Origin: Styela clava
Lineage: Eukaryota; Chordata; Ascidiacea; Stolidobranchia; Styelidae
Length of the DNA: 64,000 nt
NCBI RefSeq assembly: GCF_964204865.1
Contig: NC_135263.1
Coordinates: 6,884,501 to 6,948,500 of the forward strand
Direction of reading: 5' to 3'
Position numbers and translations under genes: made by a program
Notes under the pieces: generated by a model
What the model saw: only the letters and a program-made list of their open reading frames with translations
Database searches by the model: none
What the model was told of the DNA's origin: nothing
Shown here: in pieces, positions 26,745 through 40,600 of the stretch
Layout: each line of letters begins with the position of its first letter
Position numbering within the stretch: position 1 is the stretch's first letter

Positions 26745-26945
26745 TTATTGAGTCAAATGATCAAAAGCTGCAACTCCAATAAACTTAGCAATAGATATAC
26801 AAGCTAACACTAGTCCGATGGATTTAAAAAAAATATTCACGGAATACCCGATATACCATCCGTCAACCCAAGCACTTTTATAGAAGCGCATATTATATAT
26901 TTGAAAATATGGTTTCGCTGTAATTAACCACAAAATGAAGTCCAT
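26745..26945 (-). CDS. Hypothetical small membrane protein or terminal exon, 66 aa
   Basis: A true ATG opens this frame. The product is rich in aromatics in its first half and has one hydrophobic segment (about residues 40-60: FFKSIGLVLACISIAKFIG). On the minus strand an AATAAA overlaps the stop region immediately after the last codons, which is unusual for a chance ORF in neutral sequence. I do not recognise the family. It could be a short gene, the last exon of a gene whose other exons I missed, or noise in AT-rich DNA. Confidence 0.2.
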   Translation of the reverse strand: MDFILWLITAKPYFQIYNMRFYKSAWVDGWYIGYSVNIFFKSIGLVLACISIAKFIGVAAFDHLTQ

Positions 26946-29900
26946 CCAGATGTCAATGAACTCGTTCCGCTTATCTCACCTTACCAGTAGCATAGAATTA
27001 TGTTCAAACATGGTATATAAAACTGTAATTGAATTAAGTACCACATTTTTGTCTTCCGCGCAATCTCTCATTTTCTCCGACAAATTTTCGCAGAAAAATA
27101 AGTCAAAATAGATACAAGTCTGTTGCTCTCACGCTATTTTATTTCTATGATTGCCGTGCGTCGCTGATAACATCTCGATTTTAGTTGCAGTGGCCGTATG
27201 ATTTAGTCTGTTGGTGTCTGTTGTAACGGCAGAATTTTGAAATGTAAATTGAACGGAATTCTATCATTCTAAGTAGTATACACGAGGATAAAATTAGATA
27301 TTATTATATCTGATAGAGTTTTAGAAAGTTTCATTTGAGTATTCGTATTGTATCGCCCGTCATTTTTTACAGCAGTGCAGGATTTTAGAATGAATTTAAT
27401 ATAAATTATAATTTTTAACTGTTTATCCAACAGGTTTTGACATGTTTGTGACTTATTCGAAATTTTAGTAGATCGATCGCGTACCATGCCATATTATTTC
27501 AGGAATTAACTTATGAAGCTCGATATCGATTCGGATATTTAAATGCTTTTGCCATTTGTCTATGTCAATATGATTAAAGATCAATCTAGTGTAAATATAC
27601 AGGTCACCGGGTTTGAATTTTGCAATTGAAAGTCATTGGTGCTGTAGTTTCTGGATCGAAGTAAGTTGATGAATTTGAAAATGTCATCTGTGCTAAATAC
27701 TTGGACATGAACCAACAGTCGCATTTACTTTTATTTGCACTAAATATGAGTTAAAATAATATTAAAAAAAATGCGGAATCTCAGAAGCAAATCCAAGTCA
27801 CTCCCACCCGCGTGTATTTAGAAATATTTGTACGGGATATGCTGAGCACCATATTATATTAAAGTAAATATATGTTCAAAAATTCGGAAATATAGTTGAT
27901 GTGAATTCCCAATTTTTTTTGAATGGTTTGACATCATCCCCGTAGGCGTGAAATCTATTTCTACCTTCATTCCATGATGAATTGTCGCACAAAAATGAGA
28001 TAAAATTTGGAATATGTCATTCTCCGAAAAAATTTGCCAAGATGTCATTGAATGAATGGACAATATATCTGAAGATATTCGCGTTGAATAAACTTTAAAT
28101 TGGTTGCACGACAATGTGCAATATATGCACAATTGTTAGATTACAACTATACCGAACAATTTCTCAAAATTACAAAAAGCATTTGAATCACTAACGGTAT
28201 CTAATTCCTGATAATTTAATAAAACTGTAGTGAAATGTGAAACAAAAACGTGTTACGATACCACAATTAAAGGCTTTCTTATTCCAGCTTTCAGTTTTAG
28301 TATATTCTAGACTAGATAATGTAGCATAGTTAAACGCAAGTTGAATTATCCAATAAAATCTTTCTGTGCTGAAATGAAAGAAAATTTATTAAATTATTGT
28401 TGAACTATCCTAACGGTGTATAGTGTAATTTCCCTATCCTGGCAAACTTTACACAACGAATAGCACAAGTTGCTTAAAGAACAATTAGCAAGTTACTACA
28501 ATTTTTGTTGATAATTTGATGTGCCATCTAAAAAGGCGTTGGGAAAGGTGAGATTACTTGTGTGAACTTGTTGTATGATTAGATATTAGATCAGACCAAT
28601 GTTTGATACTAATTACAAATATAGTGTATACTTATTGTTGCCGTCGCAAGAACCGTGCACGAGTAAATTTCTATTTTATTGGGATTGAATTAGTGTCGTA
28701 TCATGAAACATCGTACCGTAAACTTTTTTCTTTTTCTCACTTCAAAAAAGGTCGTTTATGATAGCATATTTTATATCTTAATTGCCGTGTTCAACTGTTT
28801 CGACACTGGCTGCGGTTAATTGAGCGTTATTAGCGCAAACACACATGCAGTTAAGCTATGAAATCCGATATAAAAAAAAGTCTGCTAGCTTGTAACGGTT
28901 AATATACAGTATTCGTATGACTATTACATCTTTTAATAATCTTAAAAAAAAATAATTGACTTACGTCATCGTGTTACCGCTCATTTACATACTGGTAGGT
29001 GGTTTGAACGAATCGCTATCTGATATTCACGCTTTCCGCGTCGTGTTAGTGGCCTGTGCAATGTTGAAATATGCATATCAGTTGTGTATCTTTGATAGTT
29101 TTGAATGTATTTTTCGAAGTAAAATATTCAATCAGATAACGTTTTGCCCGACTGATGCAGCGTCAATAAAGTTACATGAGCGACTCCACAGACATGTATG
29201 CGGTAGCACTAATATCTAGTCTTCGGCACGTTTGGGTCAGTGCACTCTTTTATTCTTATAAACACCTAACTAGGTTTTCAAAATTGACATATTATACTAA
29301 GTTAGTACAGCGTGTAAGAGGGGATTTCGTTGGCAAAAATCCTTTTCAATTCAAGCAAAAGGGGTTAGGTGAAAGGACAACAGACAATCGTAAACCGACT
29401 GATACATCACGGGAATCAAGTGCAATGAATATTAGCTTAATTATTCATTAGTTAATACGACCTGGAACCATACCTCTCGAAATAGGGGAGAAATAACCTA
29501 GATAGCATGATGTGGGCTTGTTACCATCATAACCAAAGTTTGCATTTGCAAAAATGTACAGAACAAACATTCATTTTGCTGCATTGCATGCTAAGAAATG
29601 AAGTGCGGTTGCCGATTGCTCTTCAAATTAGATTTATATCGCCTTTGTACACAATAAAACTATCATAAGTGGGTTAGTGTGTCAATTGCATGCTAACAGT
29701 TTAGTTAAGCATTACATTATTGAAAAAGCAAGTATGTTAACCTAAGGTCGATTGAAAGGTTCAATTGAAAGGTCTTCACCAATTAGAAACTTATATCTTT
29801 GATACATTATTTATGTTTAACCGTTCGGGGCTAATAAAGTAAATATACTCAGAAATACGTTTAAATTTAACTATATTGAGTAGCACATACAATCACGGGT

Positions 29901-32900
29901 AACTTTGTGTGGTTAAGTTAAATAGAGTCAATGAGAGGTTACCGAATTACTCAGAGGGCGGAAGTAATCAAACGACTGCAAACAGCTAGGTTGTATACCG
30001 GTACCCGTTTATAAATATTTGAAATTTAGCGTGAACGAACTCAAGCTGTGCCATCGAGTATGAATTTTTTGATGCAAAAATGTATGCAGCATTGTAGTTA
30101 GAGAGGCAATCATCAACGAATATTTAGCCTTTGCTAAATAATTTTTATCTTCAATAATCGGTATTCTCATCACTCGAGCAATTAGAAGGTATTTCAGTAG
30201 GATCGTAGAGTTTGGCCTTTGGTATGGAATATGCTGCTCAACGTTCTGTATAGTTTTAATTTACCGAAGCACGATAAGGATTAATGCTCAGAAGCTATAC
30301 TCTACTTCTACTGCAATCTTAAATCGCGATTAACGTGTTCTGAAGACTTTTTTGACTTCGACTTCAAAGTCTTGTTGTTTCGTGAATATGTTTTGATAGC
30401 ATCACCCAAAACCAACCATGCATCATTATTTCATGAAAAGAGGCTTAATTTTGAACATAAATCAAATTATGTTGGATAGGAACGCTTGTGTGTTTTCTTG
30501 TCGATTTGTATTGTGATAGACCAAGCTCAAGCTTCATATTCTTGCAAGATACACAGCTTATACCTTATTCATTTAATTATCTGATAGACAAGTTTTCCAG
30601 CCGAAATAGCTGAGATATTCCGTAGAATGTACAGATATCTTCCAAACGGCGGAAAGAGTTGACAAGAAAAACCAGTTATAAGATATAAATAAAATTGCTT
30701 GTCTAAGAAAGCTGGCAATACCATTGTGAGATTGGTGCAAGATTTATTGTCGTTCAACCGTATTTATTCTTCTGTCATTATCATATTATTGCATTCAGTA
30801 TTCGCGCCGACACACCCTCACAGAAGTACATGCTTAACGACAAAGCAAACATATTTGGTCTGAGTAAAATCAATGGCATATTAATTTAAACAAACGGTAG
30901 ATTTAACAACGAAAACAAAACAATGTGGTAATATCAGAGAATATGAGCATGGCAGCAGTTTGTAGTATATTTATTAGAGGGACTATACAGACATATATTG
31001 ATGCATTTGATATTCCAATTCATAATACATATTCGTAAATATCCAATCACGACAATGATCCAGTTGATCGGTCTACTTGCGATAATTATAGGCAGAGAAA
31101 ATTTGACGATTCGCGGGTACATAGGAGAAGAATGAAATAGATTTAGCATTAAGCCGCAGTCACAGCGCAATTTGTATGACAAACCATAAATATAATTTAC
31201 CTGTATTATTCATGTCCTGGTGTTATTAAAGGTGATAGACGCACTCGTAAAGTGTTCAAATATGTATTTAAGAGATGTAGTGCAAAAATATAGCGCAAAA
31301 CATGAGTGTCAGCTTTGGGTCATTTCGAAGTTGTAAGAGGGTCACGATGATTTGCCATTCTGAAAAGCTTTCAGAAATATCAGTGTATCAATTTTAAAAT
31401 GTGGTGAAAATTCTCATTTTAGTTCTGGCCCGATATCTTTTTTATATTTTTAGACTTCACTTGTTGACATTCCTAGTAGGTTTTGTGGAGAATCTTTACG
31501 AAAGTTCCATTCTTTTGCTGAAAACGTGTATCCCCACCTAATAAAACATGTTCATTTTTGTCAAGGTAAGCAGTTACATATATATGGTATATTTTTGGGA
31601 AGATCACAGCCAGATCGGATAAACGTGAACAACATTGAACCTTAAATTTGTCTATTTCGGGCTTCAGAAATACATCATAAACAATTAAATAATTGCTGAC
31701 TTTTATAGGTGTTCACTGACAACACTATAAACCAAGTTACAGCAACAAGTTAGAAGCACTGGGATTATATAATTAAAACTTTTCAAATTTTAGATTGAAA
31801 ATACATTAATGGATGTCGATCGATTTTGTGACTGTCTAATAGTCAATGCACAACATACTCTCAAAAAATTAAATTTTTTAAATTGGATGAATTTCTGAAG
31901 TGAAGCTTCCTATATTCTGCACTTTGATCGAATGTATAAACATTACTGGAATGTAATTATTCCACCAAACTTATAAATGTAACTTATGAATGGGCTAAGT
32001 AAGCAATATCTTCACACAAGCCCAGCCCACCTTCAAAAATAAAAATAAAAGATTAAATAATTGGATCCGACCACTTGTGAAGGAGCGCATTCACGTAGGA
32101 GAATAGAGATAGAAAAGGGTTAGCCGGCAGGGTCATCGTGGCGTTAGCTCACGCAATCTCTCGGTTATTCTGTCACGCGAGAAAAATTCCTAAACGACAC
32201 AAGAGGAGTGCCAGCACGGCAGACACATATGTACGCCTGCAGTAGGTATACGCCGATAAATTACATATACACGTCTGTCAAACAATAGTTTTTTTTCCTA
32301 ATAATTGCCCTAGAGTATTTATTGTCAAACTTAAGGGTATTTAGAGAGTTTATGATCAGACATTCAATTCATATAGAAAAAGTAACAGAGAGAAAAACAG
32401 TTGGCTTGAATGCGAGACATGGATATACGGTTCTTTATTATTAAAGCTCAATGCCGTGAAATGAAAATCTCGGACGACCTACTTTATTAGGTTTATTTCC
32501 CAAGTCGACGGATGGCATTAAGTCCGCCTTTGAAAGGCTTAGCGATAGCGGTTCAGTAAGGGTAGACCACAAAGTCCCATATTTTGTAAAACATTTATTT
32601 TATAGTGTGCAAGTGAAAATGCGGACAGTGAAGTTACCTAGAGATGCATGACCACTTGAAGTTAGGCAGGTTATTATTGTAATTGCTTGTAAATTTCGGA
32701 CTCGCAATTTAATTTGACTTATGTTGTCATTGATTTCGTCAAAACTACAACAAACACTCTTCCAGGTTTTGATTATGTAACTAAAATTATTAATTTGCCG
32801 GCATAAAGAAAACAAACAGAGAAACTCTAGAGTCAAATATTGCAAGATCGGTATGGTGTTAGGCTACCACAGTATTTTTTATGATATACGTAATAATTAG

Positions 32901-33457
32901 GGTTTCATTTTTTTTAACAATGGACATGTACTGATTCTCATAAACGTGTTTCCTTTTAGTTTTAGTCCTGTGCGTTATTAAATTAATATTGACGAAAGAA
33001 TGACAATTCTATTGAGAGTCCACTCGAAAAGTTTTCATTGGCGGGCATTGCCGCCATTCGTGAAAAAAGTGGAGTGGGTTTACCTATGTTTACAAATTAC
33101 GTCATGTCGCGTATTAGTGTTGTACATCAATAAACCAGCGCTAAGCATCCAGAGAGTTAATTCGTACTGCAGGAGTTTTTAGTGAGCTTCGGCGTGACAT
33201 CTTATACGGTAATTAATACAGAACTCTTATGCTACGGAGATACCAGTATAGGTATCGTTTGACGAGGGCTTGAAGACGTTGCTACAGGCCATAGTATTTC
33301 TATCACTGAAAGCCGAGTCATGCTATTTAACCTTTGGTATGTTTGTTCATGCCGGCTATGAAAGTCGTATTAGGCTGTAACCTTTATTGTGAGGACACAC
33401 TTAGGACATATCGTGCAATCGAAATATCTTGTCTTTGGATTTCAGCCACGTAAGTTG

Positions 33458-33465
33458 TCACGCGA
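33458..33465 (-). promoter_or_regulatory. Possible xenobiotic response element (AhR/ARNT site)
   Basis: Read on the minus strand this is TCGCGTGA, matching the TNGCGTGA core recognised by AhR/ARNT in vertebrate CYP1 promoters. It lies about 560 bp before the ATG of P450 gene B. A single 8-bp match can occur by chance, so the support is mainly the neighbouring CYP1-like gene. Confidence 0.25.
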
Positions 33466-34021
33466 TGTTTTATCGGAAACTAGTCATTTCTGACATTTGG
33501 TCACTTCCACGAGTTTGATATAGAGATGGACACATATTCCAGTCACGGGCCATGTATAAACATGATACCCGGCCCTGTTTCACTCTCATCGAAACAATAA
33601 AATTCATTTACTCGCACGCTTCACCTAATGCTCGATCTAATTATGGCCCGGACATGTTTCCGTTGCTCATTTTAGTAGTTCACAAATCACGGGAACTAGC
33701 GTTTGATTTTATATGTGACTTATTAACTGGGCTGCGTGAGAAGTATTTATTTGTATACTGACTCTGCATAATTAAGTAGAGTAATATATGAGCATCGTAG
33801 CTGTCCCTCGTCTTCATAAACTGGTTGAGGTGGAGCTTGTGACATATCTTGAGCGTTAGTTAACAGACTTTAAGAGGTAGCTAAAAACAGACTTACTATA
33901 TCATTGCATTTGACTTTTTTTGACAGAAATAGCACTAAAATTCTGTCGGTAATATGGATGAGACTTGATATGATTCTTCTGGACTATATTTGTAACAAAA
34001 ACATCCTACCAAAGAATAAAG

Positions 34022-34696
34022 ATGTTTCCCAACATTTGGAACAATCTACCTCAACAATTTCAAAACGATCTTGCCACCACTGCAACTTTCGGAACGCTGT
34101 TGATAATTTTATATTACATATACATTCGAAATATTCGTAAAAATGCTAAAAAGAGAAGAGGGAGTGTGCAAGAAGCCAAAAGACTAGATGGTCCGTTTTC
34201 ATGGCCCATCGTGGGGAATGCCTCCCAGATTAGCGACGGGCATATCACGTTTTGCCGATGGGCGGAAAAATATGGGCCAGTTTATCGAATAAAACTGGGA
34301 ACTCATTTTACATTGGTGCTAAATAGTTTATCTGCAATCAAGCAAGCCATTAATCAGCATAGAGATATATATTCTGGAAGGCCCATATTCAAATCGAACG
34401 AAGTCGTTTCGTTTGGTAGGGGAGTCGCTTTTAATGACAGGACAACAATGCCCGATTGGCATAAACGCAAAGGATTTATGGTAAAAAAGCTGCACTTATA
34501 TGTTGTGTCATCAGAAACAAAACAGAAACTTGAACAGAACGCCACAAAAATGATATTATATCTTGGAACTACTGTCGAACAGCAAGCAAAAAAATCAGTC
34601 TCAGGTTATATTGATCCGGCAGATATTGTAAAAACATCAATAGGGAATTTCATGTGTCTAGTTTGCTTCGGAAGATCTTATCCAGTTACAGACGAA
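34022..34696 (+). CDS. P450 gene B exon 1 (residues 1-225)
   Basis: Starts at ATG 34022 and ends on a codon boundary before donor GTGAGT. Encodes the anchor, hinge, SGRPIF and C-helix DWHKRK. Confidence 0.9.
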
Positions 34697-37600
34697 GTGA
34701 GTATTAAAAGTTCATTGCCTTCAACAATCAAAGCATTTTGTGTAAAGGGTCCAAGCGATTTGATTTAATTTGAAGTGCTTAAAAAAAATTGAAGTCGGCG
34801 ATATGTTCCGAGTTGGGATTTTTGTGAATTTCAGACAAAGATAAGAAATGTTGATAGCGTTTCTGTTTAATGAGTCGCACAAAAAAGGTATTTAAAAAAT
34901 GCGTCAACACAAAAATAAATTTGCAAATTGCATCAATCTTTAATTACCGCCAATTCCAGTCACTCATATCGCACCTATTTTGACGTGCGATATCGGTTTT
35001 TCTTTTTTTGTAAACTGAGTATCTATGTTTTAGTCAATTTTATGCGTTGAAAGTATAAAAATGATGGCCCTACGTTTTTTTAGTAGTACTTTTTCAAAAT
35101 AACCTTAGTTTGTGACACTCTAAGTCTACTGTTTGGTTCCGTTTGTTGTTCGTAATATAAACACCATAATATAAACAGCAAAGCGATTAACTGAAATTAT
35201 GTTTGTTTAGTTATACTATAATCACTTGTTATCTCGTTTTAAAAGACCACAGGATATATAAGCAAAAGAAGAACTATTCTCCCGCCCCCTTGTGGTGCGT
35301 GCATCGGAGTCAAAATTAGTCCGTGTTAATATATTTTTATTTTATTTCGAAAAAGGAAGCACGATGATATGGTTCAAAAGCATTACAAGCAATCTATGTA
35401 TATTAGAGCAATGCGGTATATTATTTTAACATTGTGACATTGCAAATATTGGTTTACGTAGAGGCCCGAATTGGAATTGACTTAACACCTTTTGCGATTT
35501 TGTGATTCCTATTCTCGTCGATGAGAAAGCTTTTCGAAGTAATGTTGGTTATGAATACACATTATGAATTTTTAAACACGGAGGATTATGTTCCTGTCCT
35601 ATTCCCTTAAAATCTCGGATCCCAGTGTCACGCCCTTTGAATCCACCTCGAAACGAGATTGCATGCAGCGAATGAAATATACAAAACTGATTTCAGAACC
35701 AAATTTTGATTGTAAGAGGACTGATGTGATTGATGCGAGCACACTGCACTTTTCAATCCTGGGCTGCAAGCGACGCTACAAAATTAGTTTTGTTTCTTAT
35801 TTACCGATAAAGATCAAGATGCTTTGACAATGATTCACACTTGTCAGTGGGAATTGCATAATATGCCAGACACTATTATATACTCTTCATAACTGATCAC
35901 ATTATATCCAAATATTTTCATTCATTAATTTGAAAGATAGATTATTATGTGAACAGTACGGCACATCGATTTTGACTGCGTCAAACGACCCGTGTAGTCG
36001 AGTGCATTTTCAAGCGAATATTTTCTTTCTGGGAGGGACCTGTCAAATTTCATGCAAACTATTTCCAGAAAATAAAGCAAATCGAGAATAGGTACTTCAG
36101 AGAAAATCAACCAATATTCGTGGCCATTCTTGTAAAACATCAAGAAAATATGCCAAATATTCATTTCTTATATTTGAATACTTTGTACTGATATTGTATA
36201 TCGTCGCAGTCAGGTACCCGTGATGTATTTAAAAACTGAAATTCGATTTTAAAACTCGAAAAAATACCTTAGGAACGACCACTTAAAAATTTAAATTGTG
36301 TCAGAGAAAATGTCAATAACAAAAACAAGATTTTGTTTAGAATGGAGTTGGGTCAGGAGTACTAGAGCAGTGTTATAAATTTATAGATGAGAAAATCATT
36401 TCTCTCCTTCTACGTGATTTAATGCGGAATTGGCAAATAGCCGACCCCGTCGTCATGATTTAAAGACCTCATTCGACATCGTTCAAATGTTTAATTTTTA
36501 ACTTTTATTGGATCTGCGTTATTTAAACTCGTAAGCACGTGTGATCTCGCAAATGTATGTAACCCTAAACATTTTCTATGCAGAGACGGATTTCAACTGC
36601 AAATATGTACGTCTCTATTGAACAATGACGCGGCATTTTCTAAGATCTGCCATAATTTTGCCTTTTACTTTGTGTCACACGACCCGTTTTCTTGTTACGC
36701 TGAGGGCTGCTGACTCGGGAACTAGAGATCTAGAAGCGAAAAAGTAAATAGAAAAATAAACGAAACATAGGAAATTCATTTTAGAAATATATATTTTGAA
36801 TCAATTTGCTGGCTTTAGTGCCCAAATGCACATCTCATTCACGGGCGTGCTCTCTCTCTTTCTCTCTCTCTCGTGTGAGTGAGTGACAATAAATCTGATG
36901 CACCCATACTTCTATGATTCTGTCTTCCATCAGTACTTCTGAATTCGAAGCGTGTAAATTGTATATTCAGCTGTGCAAGATTAGTAAATCTTTCTAAAAA
37001 CCACATAAAACAAAATTTAATAACATTCAAATGACCGAACGAGCAAACATATAGTTATATATAATTTAATTTGCCAATTTTATACAATGGAACATATTAT
37101 TTAAAATAGAAATAGTATGCATACATATAGTGATTTTCTTTAGCTAAACCCTTAATTGTATAGAAAAATATATGCCAACACGAAGAGATAAGGCTGCCCG
37201 AGTATTTAGACTTTGCCTCAGGGTGGGTTTATGTTTCAGTTTTTCAATACTTTCAGGGATTTTTGTACGGTCTTATGTCACAAAAGATGCCGTTGTGTTT
37301 TGTACGAATTACAAAATATATTATATCAATAGTAGTTTTATTATGGCGCTGCGAAAATGCACTCTTTTCGAAGTAACCCTTTATCTACATAACTAATTTG
37401 TCAGGCCCATAACTGACCAGTAAAAGAGTAACAAATAACAGAGTGTCCCACAAAAATAGAACCCATGTCCTTTGGAACATATTCTAGACAGAACAAAACG
37501 TCTTACTTGCTAAAAGTTTTGGGTAGAATCATACACAAACAGAAGTTCAAGTGTTAAATAAATTTTCCTCATTTTCGTATAGAAGTAATTAAGAAGTTTA

Positions 37601-40600
37601 TGGCTACTTTTTTTTCGATGGGCCACCGTGTAAAACACAAATGAGATCGACATGTTTTCATTCACAAATAGACGTTTAAAAATCTGAATGTGCTGAAGCC
37701 TGCGTTACAACGCCATACTAAAAATTTGTAAAAAGTCGAAACTGTATAGGTCATTTTTTTTAATTTTGACTTTTTTAAATACCGGTACGTCGTTAAATGT
37801 GAACCTCTGACATTACATTTCTGTTGGAAAACCTCGAATGTATTTAATATATGAAAGACATTTGCTACATTCCCGTGAAAATGTTCATTAAATCGATATG
37901 AGACATTCAAGATTATACAAGGAAAATCATTTTTCATGCTATTGTCTGCACAAGGGCTTATGGGTCATAGTTTGGCGTGTTTTCCTGGAGTCGCGTAGTC
38001 GGAGTCATTGTAAATTTTTTCATGATCTGCACCATTCATCCCCTTGACTTGGAACTTTATTCCACTTATGAGAATGTATTGAAAATGATCTTGTTATTCG
38101 ACGAACTAATGTCTTTTTTCAATACTCGCTGAATACCCAAATACTTGTTTCATTTGTTTCCTCGATCTGATAAACTATACATTTTGCAATATGTTAATGA
38201 TGCTGTTTCCCAAACATATGTTTAGATGGCACTTTGGGGCAATTTACGTGCATCCCCTAAAACTCAATTAGGAGCTCTGCATTATTATAACTACAACATT
38301 TTTTCAAGGTATTCCTCAGACTACTCAGCAATAATAAAGAATTTGGCGAAGTAGCTGGAATGGGGAATCGCATCGATACTATGCCGTGCTTAAAGGTAAA
38401 ATTGAACCTATAAACGAACTTTTAATCTAATGTTTAGTACTCGGTGTCAAAGTGCTAATTAAGAATATGCAATTTACAATGGAACAGGCAATTGGAAATT
38501 TTATGTTGATCTCTTCTAAAAGACATGATTATTTTCCAAAAGAAACCAAAGCATAATCAGAAAATATAATTGAAAACAATTTATCTGTATCCAACTATCA
38601 TTTATACCTTACTATGCCAATGTATTTCAGATTATGCCCAAGTATAGGAAAGCGGCAAAAGAGTTTGAGACATTAAGTAAAAGAATTCGAAACTGGGTTT
38701 ATGAACGGTAAGAAAATCTTTATAACACTAGCAGTTATGAAAAATTAACATCATGTACTGGTCAAGAAATAAACACAATGGAAATGTAACGATAATCTAG
38801 ACCAGGTCTACTCAACTAGCGGACCGCGGTCCGAATCCGGACCTTTTGAGTACTTGGTTCGAACCGCACCTGTTTTTTATTTTAGATCATTTGGATCCGG
38901 CCCGCGGAGCAATATAATCCGGCCCGCGACGCTCCACTGAATTATAGTAACAAATTATAGCTGTTTTGTCGATTATATTCTTTACGCAAAAGAATTTACG
39001 TGTAGACTAAATTATATTATAAAGTATATAATTCACAATTACTCGTTTAATGAGCCTATAATTTAATTATAATTTAGACAAATGGCAACAAAACGCAAAA
39101 AAGTTGATGCTAAGTGCAAATGGTTTAATGGTGCAAAAAATATTCAAATGGTCAGTCTTCGCGCGCTGTTTAAAATTTAACTTCTGATCTGTGTGATAGA
39201 ATGTGATTCATCGGTCATTCATTCGATTTTTAACTTTTTAAAAATATGGGCGGCCCGCCAATGACTTGCAACCTTTAATTTTGGCCCGCGAGCGACAAAA
39301 GATTGCCAACCCCTGGTCTAGACTCTAGAGGCCACGGGTAAAGGCTTTTCCTGTGTACTGTTTGCCATGACTTCATAATTTTAAAGTAAATTCATTCTAC
39401 CCGCTAAAATGTATCTCCCTCACAGATGGGTTTAATTTCGTATGACTTTTCCACTCATGTCTCATTTTTATTGCTATGCACCATTTATTGTAAGATTTAG
39501 ACTTCTTTCAGTAAGTTAATATTACTAACGACGCTCATGAATATTTTATCCGCAATATATTACATTGATCTCTAACTTATCGGAGGTCGACCGTGGCGTT
39601 ACACATATTCAATGGACTGTGGTAAACATAGGTTGCACCGCCCTACGCTTTGACATTTGAGATGATAGAAGTATATTTCTTTGTAATTGTATAACGTGGC
39701 CTATGTAATACGGACGCTAATGTTGGTAAAGTTGCAAAATACAAATGCTGACGATACCTAGCCTAGCCTGACTGCCTATTTCTATTATGGTAATGAAGTC
39801 GGAACAGAACTTGTATTTTGTCAAAGGTCCAGAAGTCAGACCCATAATGATTGCGCGCAGAGTGCGCATAAACTCCTGTATTAAATTAGGTAAAATAACT
39901 ATGATATGCTTTCTGCAGCACTGCTGGGGCATATAAAGTTTTATTGAATGAGGTATCAATTTAAATAAACACTGATTGAAATAAAACAAACCCTGTTAAA
40001 ATATATTGGGAACCTAACTTTCATAAATAATTGAAACAGTAACAGGACTTTATGAACACCCTTTATTTCAGATGACCGAGAGACGTAGTCTTAATTGAAG
40101 GTTCTCTACATTTGTAGTCGCAGTTAATTTTAAATAAAATTAGTTTCGTCCAAATCATATTTCCTTAGGTAAAATTTTATTATCAAAGCCAGAATTTGAA
40201 TTTAAATTCTTTAGCTCAAAGTTAAGAGGCTGATTGAAAGTGAAGCAGTCAATTTTCCGTTGTCATGGAGTCTGAGTCGAGGATCTTTCTTTTATATTTT
40301 GTATTTATCATTGTCATTCGAAGCCATTAATAGTCATGTAAGATTAAATAGTCTAATTAATTGAGGGCGTTGATAAACTGTTACTTATACGGAACTTATT
40401 CGCTATATTTACCCCTAACAAGGCCTTCACAAGCAGTCATACTGTAGGTGGAATAGTGTGCATGGGATTTATACCTGACATATTGTAACCCACTTCTGTG
40501 ATCAGCCCTACAAAACAGATAATTGAGATTCGTGTTTTAAAGTGAAACAGCAAAATTTTGAGTGCAATATCGGGTTTCATAGAACTCGGAGGAAATTTTT

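Larger units (their letters stand above)
26534..34021. other. Intergenic region between the two P450 genes
   Basis: About 7.5 kb with no gene I can support apart from a weak minus-strand frame at 26745-26945. The proximal part probably contains regulatory sequence for P450 gene B. A consensus-like XRE is noted at 33458. Confidence 0.4.
34697..38308 (+). other. Intron 1 of P450 gene B
   Basis: 3.6 kb. Contains a pyrimidine microsatellite (36850-36872) and one mariner-like MITE copy (37439-37632). The rest is unremarkable AT-rich sequence. Confidence 0.7.
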
